Assembly: GCA_020848015.1 (NCBI GenBank)
Contig: JADLBA010000062.1
Location: forward strand, 1-31,676
Reading direction: 5' to 3'
Length of the DNA: 31,676 nt
DNA from: Crocinitomicaceae bacterium
GTDB taxonomy: Bacteria; Bacteroidota; Bacteroidia; Flavobacteriales_D; Sanyastnellaceae
Shown: positions 25,597 through 31,676 of the stretch, piece after piece
How positions within the stretch are numbered: the stretch's first letter is position 1
Layout of the letters: the number at the start of each line of letters is the position of its first letter
Notes under the pieces: model-generated
What the model was told of the DNA's origin: nothing
What the model saw: the letters and a program-made list of their open reading frames with translations, nothing else
The model's database searches: none
Position numbers and translations under genes: made by a program

Positions 25597-25604
25597 CAAA
25601 GATA
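25597..25604 (-). promoter_or_regulatory. TAnnTTTG box directly before the ruvB ATG
   Basis: The - strand reads TATCTTTG, a perfect -7 consensus, ending only 5 bases before the ATG. If used, transcription would start at or next to the start codon, giving a leaderless message. No clear TTTG is seen at the expected -33 position, so it may be a chance match with ruvB transcribed from further upstream. Confidence 0.35.
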
Positions 25605-25639
25605 ACTTTTTCGCGTGAAGCTCCGGTGACTTGTATTAC

Positions 25640-26290
25640 TTACTTTTCTCCATTTCTGCTGTTGTATTTTTTCTTGCTGATTTTGTATATCTCATCAAAA
25701 ATTAACCTGATACGAAGCACATAGGTGGGAGAGGTAAAGCGCTGTTCTATTTCATGGTTATTTTTCAACATCAGCCGGTATCCCACTCCAGCGCCAAGCC
25801 CAAGTACGTTCAGTACTTTGTATTCGAGGGCCATCGAAGGCTCATAAAGTACCACGCTGTTGCGGGCAAGTTTCATGGAATTACTTCCTTCACCCACTTG
25901 TAAAAAGCTTTTCCCGATGCCGATCTGAACCGGTACAGTAGCTTCCCACGTGCCGTTTCTGTAAAATGTATATTCTGCAAAAGGTGCTATGTAGCGGAGC
26001 CGCACAACGGCAAGCTCCTCTTTACCCGCTAACGATACCGGCTGCACAATATCTGTTTTAAGCCAGTTATAACTTACACCAAGACTTAACGATTTTCGGA
26101 AGTTGACTCCTGCCTTGATACTGCGCATCTGTGCTGCTCTGCCGGTGATGAAAGAATTTCGGGTATCAAATTTTGCAGTGGGAACCGGTTTGTGGTGCAG
26201 AATGTGACGAAGCGAATCAGACAGGTTTACTGTTTGTGCTTTTCCCTCAATGAGAAAAAATAGTAGGGGTGTAAAAAAAAGTGTCCGCAA
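25640..26290 (-). CDS. Putative outer-membrane beta-barrel protein
   Basis: The 216-residue product has a short signal peptide (residues 2-19, RTLFFTPLLFFLIEGKAQ) and then alternating hydrophobic and polar strands such as SIKAGVNFRKSLSLGVSYNWL, ELAVVRLRYIAPFAEYTFY, VPVQIGIGKSF, LGLGAGVGYRLML and PTYVLRIRLIF, typical of an 8- to 10-stranded outer-membrane barrel. No specific family recognised. The start is a TTG at 26290, the only usable start that keeps the signal peptide. That TTG and the codons after it lie inside the hairpin and T-run that terminate the upstream respiratory operon. ruvB follows 48 bases downstream on the same strand. Some leftward transcription from outside is therefore needed, by read-through or a promoter in the 3' end of ctaD. 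Confidence 0.65.
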   Translation of the reverse strand: MRTLFFTPLLFFLIEGKAQTVNLSDSLRHILHHKPVPTAKFDTRNSFITGRAAQMRSIKAGVNFRKSLSLGVSYNWLKTDIVQPVSLAGKEELAVVRLRYIAPFAEYTFYRNGTWEATVPVQIGIGKSFLQVGEGSNSMKLARNSVVLYEPSMALEYKVLNVLGLGAGVGYRLMLKNNHEIEQRFTSPTYVLRIRLIFDEIYKISKKKYNSRNGEK

Positions 26291-26313
26291 TTCTGTGACG
26301 AAGTTACGGACAC
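26273..26313 (-). terminator. Intrinsic terminator of the actDEF-ctaCD cluster
   Basis: On the - strand the hairpin stem GTGTCCG/CGGACAC (26307-26313 with 26281-26287), extended by a few inner pairs across a mismatch, is followed by eight Ts (26280-26273). It begins 24 bases after the ctaD stop. It overlaps the TTG start and first codons of the downstream barrel gene. Confidence 0.82.
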
Positions 26314-26336
26314 AATATACTTTCAGAAAAGAAGTG

Positions 26337-28130
26337 CTAATGCCCTACTTCTCCAGGCTTCAACGGAATTGTCTGTGGAACAAAATCTTCTTCGTGAGCG
26401 GGATTCGAGTAATCATACGCCCAGCGGTGAACCTCGGGAAGAGCCCCCGGCCAGTTGCCGTGAAGATGCTTCACTGGTGTGGTCCACTCCAATGTGTTGG
26501 CACCCCATGGATTCTGAGGAGCGACTTGTCCGTGCCGGATGCTATAGAAGAAGTTGAAAATAAAAAGCACTTGTGCGGCACCGCCAATGATTGCAAATAT
26601 GGAAATCACCGGATTCAGATCCATTACCCAATCGAGAAATGGAAATTCGGAATAGTCGTAGTAACGACGTGGTGCCCCAGCCATACCAATGAAGTGCATC
26701 GGAAAGAACACTCCGTAGCCACACACGAGCGTGAGCCAGAAATGTGCATATCCTAACTTGGTGTTCATCATCCGTCCAAACATCTTAGGGTACCAGTGGT
26801 AAACGCCGCCGAGCATTCCGAATATCGCTGACAATCCCATTACAATATGGAAGTGCCCGACCACAAAGTAAGTATCGTGTACGTTAATATCGAGAGCGGA
26901 GTCAGCGAGAATGATTCCTGTAAGACCTCCGGTTACAAATGTCGAAACAAGGGCAATGGAGAATAGCATTGCCGGAGTGAAGCGAATATTTCCCTGCCAA
27001 AGAGTAGTGATATAGTTAAAAGCTTTCACTGCTGAAGGAATAGCAATCAGTAACGTTGTGAAAACAAATACAGATCCGAGAAATGGATTCATCCCCGTCA
27101 CATACATGTGGTGTCCCCAAACAATGAACGAAAGAAAACCGATGGCGAGAATAGAACCTATCATCGCTCTATAGCCAAAGATAGGCTTTCTCGAGTTCGT
27201 AGAAATGATCTCTGAACTGATACCCAGTGCCGGCAGAATCACTATGTAAACCTCAGGGTGTCCTAAAAACCAAAACAAGTGTTGGAAAAGTAGCGGTGAA
27301 CCACCGGTAACGTCTAACGCTTCCCCCTGTATAAAAATATCGGAGAGATAGAAAGCCGTTCCGAAACTGCGATCCATTATCAGCAATATCACGCATGAAA
27401 CAAGTACCGGAAATGAAAGTACACCGAGAATTGCAGTAACTAACAGTGCCCAAACGGTTAATGGGAGACGGGTCATCTTCATTCCTTTGGTGCGGAGGTT
27501 AATAATAGTGACGATGTAATTAAGACCACCCAGCAACGAGGATACAACGAAGAGCACCATCGAGATCAGCCATAGAGTCATACCCAATCCTGATCCGGGC
27601 ATCGCCTGTGGTAGGGCAGACAGAGGAGGATAAATTGTCCATCCACCGGATGCAGCACCGCCTTCAACAAAAAGAGAGGCAATCATGATGCAACTTGAAA
27701 TGGCAAAGAACCAATAGGAAAGCATATTCAGGAAGCCCGATGCCATATCCCTTGCTCCTATTTGCAGAGGAATAAGCAGGTTGGCAAAGGTTCCGGAAAG
27801 CCCGCCGGTAAGTACGAAAAATACCATAATAGTTCCGTGAATCGTCACCAAAGAGAGATAGGCATTGCGATCCAATATGCCATCAGGAGCCCATTTGTCG
27901 CCAAGAAAAAAATTCAGTATTTGGAAATTTTCACCAGGCCAGCCGAGTTGGAGTCGGAAAAAAATCGAAAGCATTACTGCCACCACTGCCATAAAGATCG
28001 CAGTGACTAAAAATTGCTTTGAGATCATTTTATGATCCTGAGAAAAAATATATTTCGATATCCACGACTCTTCATGTGAGTGATGGCCATGACTTCCATG
28101 ACCGTGAACTGTATATTCTGTGGCTGCCAT
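26337..28130 (-). CDS. ctaD: Cytochrome c oxidase subunit I (caa3-type, A-family)
   Basis: This is the 597-residue catalytic subunit of a haem-copper oxidase that reduces O2 to water and pumps protons. All redox ligands are visible: His98 (TIHGT) and His428 for the low-spin haem, His426 for the high-spin haem, and His291, His340 and His341 for CuB. Tyr295 in HPEVY is the cross-linked tyrosine and Glu293 belongs to the D pathway; Asp128 (IGARD) is at its usual entrance. About 12-14 transmembrane helices. The N-terminal 20 residues are histidine-rich, which may be a local metal-binding tail. It is last in the cluster, 30 bases after ctaC and 24 bases before the terminator. Confidence 0.97.
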   Translation of the reverse strand: MAATEYTVHGHGSHGHHSHEESWISKYIFSQDHKMISKQFLVTAIFMAVVAVMLSIFFRLQLGWPGENFQILNFFLGDKWAPDGILDRNAYLSLVTIHGTIMVFFVLTGGLSGTFANLLIPLQIGARDMASGFLNMLSYWFFAISSCIMIASLFVEGGAASGGWTIYPPLSALPQAMPGSGLGMTLWLISMVLFVVSSLLGGLNYIVTIINLRTKGMKMTRLPLTVWALLVTAILGVLSFPVLVSCVILLIMDRSFGTAFYLSDIFIQGEALDVTGGSPLLFQHLFWFLGHPEVYIVILPALGISSEIISTNSRKPIFGYRAMIGSILAIGFLSFIVWGHHMYVTGMNPFLGSVFVFTTLLIAIPSAVKAFNYITTLWQGNIRFTPAMLFSIALVSTFVTGGLTGIILADSALDINVHDTYFVVGHFHIVMGLSAIFGMLGGVYHWYPKMFGRMMNTKLGYAHFWLTLVCGYGVFFPMHFIGMAGAPRRYYDYSEFPFLDWVMDLNPVISIFAIIGGAAQVLFIFNFFYSIRHGQVAPQNPWGANTLEWTTPVKHLHGNWPGALPEVHRWAYDYSNPAHEEDFVPQTIPLKPGEVGH

Positions 28131-28160
28131 TTTAGTACCTCATTAAAATTATAAAACAAA

Positions 28161-29396
28161 CTACATTGAACGTCCGTCAGCAAGCGCAATAACTGTTGAA
28201 TTGCCGGACGGAACTACTGCACCTTTGGGTTCGTCCTCTTCTATCTGAGCGACAAAAGTTTTCTGTTTTTTCAACCAGGCATTGTAATTCGCCTCGTCAT
28301 CCACTACAATCTTAATCTGCATATTGAAGTGCGCAACCCCACATACTTTGTTACAAAGCATCAGGTAGTCAAACGAATCATCGCCCAACTTTTCACGCAT
28401 TTCTTTTGTCGTAATCGTCGGAGTCATTTTGAATCTTGTAGGTACGCCTGGTACCGTGTTCATCTGTGTCCGGAAGTGAGGCATATAGGCAGAGTGTATC
28501 ACATCCTGTGAACGGAATACAAACTCTATTTCGCGGTTTACCGGAATATGAAATTCACCTTTTACGATGCGGTCATCAGCACCGGCTTCCCAAGTACTTA
28601 GATTATCTCCAGCCTTGAATTCCTTCAGATCGAGAATGCGCTGTTTATGGCGTTGCAAACGGTAGATTTTATCTTCCATTGACTCTACCCAACTTTCAGG
28701 AAGCAACTCTGTCCCTTCCGAAAGTTTTTGTTTGATCGCCGCAATTTCACCATCAATGGTATCAATCTGAAGCGTTATACGTTCGGGGGTGACAAGTCCA
28801 AGTGTCTTGTCTGAACTAATCATATTGAAGTCGGCTGTGCCAAATACATTGTTATCGCCCGGATAGCGGACTGTCCAGTCAAACTGTTTGGAGTAAACCT
28901 CGATCCGCAGAGCATCAGCGGCAGCGGGAGAGGTCATTTTATTCCAAGTGATCAGACCGTAAACGATAATAAAAGACATTGAAATTCCGGGGATCAGGGT
29001 CCATACCATCTCAAGCCGGTTATCGTGGTAAAAGAAACGCGCCTTGCGCTCTTTGCGATAGTAGTATTTGAAAGAAAAATAGAACAGCAAAAAATTCACT
29101 ACAAAAAACACAATGGTGATCATAATGATGTTGATGTCCATAAGACGGTCAACGGCCGCCCCATGTTCAGAGGCAGAGTCAGGCAGGTAATCACCATAGA
29201 CAACGTAGAGATATATCGTCGAACCAAAGAACACGACCATCCATACCAACATCAGAAATGCATTCATTTTGTTGTCAGCAAGGCTGATATCCTCTTCACG
29301 AACTTGACGTAGCGAGCGGGTCAGTTCGCTCACTTTGGCCAACTGGGCAATGGCGATGATTCCCAAAACGATAACCAACAGTATCAAAAGTTTCAT
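28161..29396 (-). CDS. ctaC: Cytochrome c oxidase subunit II (CuA subunit)
   Basis: Subunit II takes electrons from cytochrome c through its CuA centre. The 411-residue product has about four N-terminal hydrophobic segments (1-20, 45-68, 88-112, 130-150), more than the usual two, and a periplasmic cupredoxin domain. CuA ligands are His301, Cys348, Cys352, His356 and Met359. The usual Glu between the two cysteines, which binds by its backbone carbonyl, is Lys350 here (CNKVC). Residues about 213-262 form a charged helical insertion, predicted coiled coil, within the CuA domain. No C-terminal cytochrome c domain is fused; electrons probably come from ActE or another cytochrome. It lies 47 bases after actF and 30 before ctaD. 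Confidence 0.95.
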   Translation of the reverse strand: MKLLILLVIVLGIIAIAQLAKVSELTRSLRQVREEDISLADNKMNAFLMLVWMVVFFGSTIYLYVVYGDYLPDSASEHGAAVDRLMDINIIMITIVFFVVNFLLFYFSFKYYYRKERKARFFYHDNRLEMVWTLIPGISMSFIIVYGLITWNKMTSPAAADALRIEVYSKQFDWTVRYPGDNNVFGTADFNMISSDKTLGLVTPERITLQIDTIDGEIAAIKQKLSEGTELLPESWVESMEDKIYRLQRHKQRILDLKEFKAGDNLSTWEAGADDRIVKGEFHIPVNREIEFVFRSQDVIHSAYMPHFRTQMNTVPGVPTRFKMTPTITTKEMREKLGDDSFDYLMLCNKVCGVAHFNMQIKIVVDDEANYNAWLKKQKTFVAQIEEDEPKGAVVPSGNSTVIALADGRSM

Positions 29397-29443
29397 TGCG
29401 ATCAGGTTTTTATTTCGGTTCTATTTCTTGTATTCCGTGCCGG

Positions 29444-30688
29444 TTAAATACTGTGATGCTCACTTTCACTGAGGAATGGGTGTTTCGCTGGGATCAGGCG
29501 TGACTTTGTCAGCGCGTTGAGTACAATATAAACAAACAGCCCCGCAAAACCGAGGAACATTCCTATTTCAAACCACCAAGCGAAAGTGATATGATGAGCT
29601 TCGCCGAATCCCCACATCACATGGCCGTGCGTTGTTCCAGGAACCACTGCCATATAAAGATCAAAGAAGTGTGCTATCAGGATAACCACGCATGCGCGTG
29701 CGAGCAGCTTCGAATTGCGTTTTGCATCGCGTGAAATGAGTACATAAAAAGGCACGGCAAAATTGACGGCAAAAATTGTCCACATACCGGTCATATAATG
29801 CTCATAGCGCTCCATGAAATAGGTAACTTCTTCGGGAATATTCGAATACCAGATCAGCATATACTGGCAGAACCAAAGATAACTCCATAACATTGATATG
29901 GCAAACACCCATTTGCCCAGATCATGAATATGGGAATCGTTTACTGTAGTGAGGTAGCCCAACTTTTTCAACCAGATCACCAGCAGGGTCGCAGCAATCA
30001 TGCTGGTGGTCCACATTCCTGAAAAAATGTACCAGCCATACAGCGTTGAATACCAGTGCGTATCTATGCTCATCAACCAGTCCCAAGCCATAGTGGAAGA
30101 AAAGACAGCAAAAAGTACAAGGAAGACGGCACTTCTGCGGTACATACGGTAGTGAATCTCGGTACCTCCTACCTCATCTTCTTTCAGCGACCACTTTTTG
30201 AAATAGCGTACAAATCCGATAAATACAGCGCCATATACTATCACGCGACCCCAAAAGAAAGCAGGTGAAAAGAAAGCTCTTTTTCCCGCGATGATTGCAT
30301 CGTAATGATCGCTGGCGGTATCGTAAATCTTTGGATCCATCCAATGATACAGATGGTGCCCGTGAAATTGCCCAATCAATATAATTGCAGCAACAATTCC
30401 AAAACCGAGTGGCAAATAGGAAAAAATTCCTTCAAAGATGCGCTTTAGTTGCGCCGACCAGGCAACTTCTGCTGCGTACTGTAGCGCATAGAAAAACAGC
30501 GCTCCCAGAGCAATTGCAAAGAAGAAAAAACCATTGATCAGCAAATTGGCCCACCAGTATTGGTGATGCTCTGTTTTATCGCTGAACCATCCCAGCGCTG
30601 CAGCCGCCACACCTACAACCATCAGGGCCATAGACCATTTTTTGGTGCTTGATGGAAACTGGAAATGCAATTTATTATCGTGTGCCAT
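29444..30688 (-). CDS. actF: Alternative complex III subunit ActF (NrfD-like quinol oxidoreductase membrane subunit)
   Basis: Alternative complex III oxidises membrane quinol and passes electrons to cytochrome c or directly to the oxidase. ActF is one of its polytopic membrane subunits. The 414-residue product has about ten transmembrane helices with conserved segments GQFHGHHLYHWMDP, MAWDWLMSIDTHWYSTLYGWYIFSG (shown here in two overlapping parts of the same helix region), WSYLWFCQYMLIWY and MWGFGEAHHITFAWW. The gene order actD-actE-actF-ctaC-ctaD confirms the call. Gaps are 17 bases from actE and 47 to ctaC. The paralogous ActC is expected just outside the right edge. Confidence 0.93.
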   Translation of the reverse strand: MAHDNKLHFQFPSSTKKWSMALMVVGVAAAALGWFSDKTEHHQYWWANLLINGFFFFAIALGALFFYALQYAAEVAWSAQLKRIFEGIFSYLPLGFGIVAAIILIGQFHGHHLYHWMDPKIYDTASDHYDAIIAGKRAFFSPAFFWGRVIVYGAVFIGFVRYFKKWSLKEDEVGGTEIHYRMYRRSAVFLVLFAVFSSTMAWDWLMSIDTHWYSTLYGWYIFSGMWTTSMIAATLLVIWLKKLGYLTTVNDSHIHDLGKWVFAISMLWSYLWFCQYMLIWYSNIPEEVTYFMERYEHYMTGMWTIFAVNFAVPFYVLISRDAKRNSKLLARACVVILIAHFFDLYMAVVPGTTHGHVMWGFGEAHHITFAWWFEIGMFLGFAGLFVYIVLNALTKSRLIPAKHPFLSESEHHSI

Positions 30689-30705
30689 AGTAGTCGTTCT
30701 TCCTT

Positions 30706-31395
30706 TTATTGGGCTTTTGGTTGGGCTGTGCTATCAGCTTTTGCTATCAGCATTCCGCTAGCGTCAAATGCCGGAGTAGTATTTCCTGTTTGGAGACATT
30801 TTACCCACTCGATCACCTGCCAGCGCTGAAGCTGATTTAGTTGGGAAGCATGTTGCCCCATCAGCCCCTTGCCATAAGTGATGGAGTGAAACATTTTACC
30901 TTCCGGCAGAGCCTTGAGCTTGGTAGCATAGTCGGGGATACCCTGTATAAATTCATTGACTGAAATAGCTCCGTCTCCGTGTCCCGATTTTCCGTGACAA
31001 TGAACGCACATTTTGGTATATATCTCCCGCCCGCGTTTCACATTGGCTTCGGTGGGTTTCAGGGGACTTTTAATTGCGGCAGAACTCTCATAACCCTCGT
31101 TCGTGTTGGCAAGTGAATAGGGCATTACGAAAGGAGCCATCTCTTGTGAAGTATAGGGAACGGTACCTGGAGGCGGAGTGCGTGATAGCACCGGAGTAAC
31201 TCCCGCTGCGTCTTTCTGCTGTTGTGTCCAGTCAAGTGTCTTGCTGTCGCCATAATCTATATAGGCTTCAAGTGCCGGTGAACGGTACATATCTGGCATA
31301 TACTCGACACCGGGAGCGTTTGGATCTACCGTACAGGAAGCAAACATTACGGCAAGACCAGCAAGGCTTCCGATGATATGAAGAGGTTTGTTCAT
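30706..31395 (-). CDS. actE: Alternative complex III subunit ActE (monohaem cytochrome c lipoprotein)
   Basis: ActE is the small c-type cytochrome of alternative complex III. The 229-residue product has a lipoprotein signal ending in MFASC (Cys21), a proline-rich spacer, and a cytochrome c domain with haem-binding Cys130-V-H-Cys133-His134 and a likely axial Met179 in GKGLMGQHASQL. I chose the ATG at 31395, 1 base after the actD stop; an upstream in-frame start at 31428 would overlap actD and add eleven residues before the signal peptide. It is probably anchored to the membrane by its lipid and hands electrons to the CuA centre of ctaC. Confidence 0.94.
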   Translation of the reverse strand: MNKPLHIIGSLAGLAVMFASCTVDPNAPGVEYMPDMYRSPALEAYIDYGDSKTLDWTQQQKDAAGVTPVLSRTPPPGTVPYTSQEMAPFVMPYSLANTNEGYESSAAIKSPLKPTEANVKRGREIYTKMCVHCHGKSGHGDGAISVNEFIQGIPDYATKLKALPEGKMFHSITYGKGLMGQHASQLNQLQRWQVIEWVKCLQTGNTTPAFDASGMLIAKADSTAQPKAQ

Positions 31396-31396
31396 C

Positions 31397-31676
31397 TTAA
31401 TAATCCTTAATGCTGAGTTCGTAAACATCGGTGGTTCTGATCTTTGCTTCGATATCCGAAGCCGTCAGTTCGTGATTTTGCTCACTGACGATTTCCATTA
31501 CAAATTTATCGTCCGTAGTCCGAGGATCCGGGTTGGATGGCGGCATTCCGGGAAGTGTGCCGTTGCGCAACAGGTAGGTGATGACCATTCCATGCGCACC
31601 GCACAATACTGCAAATTCAAATATAATCGGTACAAAAGCGGGAGCGTTTTCAATCCAAGTGAGATTCGGCTTACCA
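31397..31676 (-). CDS. actD: Alternative complex III subunit ActD (DUF3341), 5' partial
   Basis: The frame is open to the right edge, so the N-terminus is missing; about 92 residues remain. The visible part reads GKPNLTWIENAPAFVPIIFEF, then a hydrophobic hairpin AVLCGAHGMVITYLL, then LPGMPPSNPDPRTTDDKFVMEI and the C-terminal tail. This is the typical end of ActD, a DUF3341 membrane subunit with two helices. Its position immediately before actE agrees. Stop codon and actE start are separated by 1 base, so the two are translationally coupled. Confidence 0.9.
   Translation of the reverse strand, partial: GKPNLTWIENAPAFVPIIFEFAVLCGAHGMVITYLLRNGTLPGMPPSNPDPRTTDDKFVMEIVSEQNHELTASDIEAKIRTTDVYELSIKDY

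Overview
The window comes from a member of the Bacteroidota; I cannot fix the order. The evidence is a type IX secretion sorting domain on the first protein, Bacteroidota-type promoter boxes (TTTG and TAnnTTTG), mostly absent Shine-Dalgarno sequences, a DnaG primase with a degenerate zinc finger, and an alternative complex III/caa3 oxidase gene order. There are no rRNA or tRNA genes, CRISPR arrays, transposases or integrases. Apart from the two truncated edge genes, all genes look intact.

Layout on the + strand, 1-8749: the 3' end of a large secreted protein with a gliding-motility/T9SS C-terminal domain; a 650-base gene-free stretch; radA (recombination ATPase); then a tight six-gene cluster (4078-8749) behind a good promoter with an inverted repeat. 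The cluster encodes a DUF2249-Ric di-iron repair protein, a hemerythrin-cupin fusion, a DUF1858-DUF2249-DUF2249 protein, a 12-helix haem-copper-oxidase-like membrane protein, a MIP18/SufT-like Fe-S assembly protein and an Rrf2 regulator with three cysteines. I read it as a nitrosative-stress and Fe-S repair operon that carries its own sensor. It is the best candidate here for a poorly described system.

From 8933 to 17033: a lipoprotein alpha-2-macroglobulin with a thioester motif, followed by penicillin-binding protein 1C. This is the known pairing of a periplasmic protease trap with a peptidoglycan repair enzyme.

From 17266 to 23471: three secreted proteins (+ strand) built from shared modules, interrupted by the housekeeping genes rsmA and dnaG on the - strand. 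One ends in a glycine-rich domain resembling that of the animal receptor kinases ALK and LTK. Two strong intrinsic terminators close the flanking secreted-protein genes.

From 23603 to the right edge everything is on the - strand: queG, ruvB and a small outer-membrane barrel-like protein, then the respiratory cluster, which in transcription order is actD (partial), actE, actF, ctaC, ctaD. This cluster codes for the end of alternative complex III and the two core subunits of the cytochrome c oxidase it feeds. Its terminator hairpin overlaps the start codon of the barrel gene.
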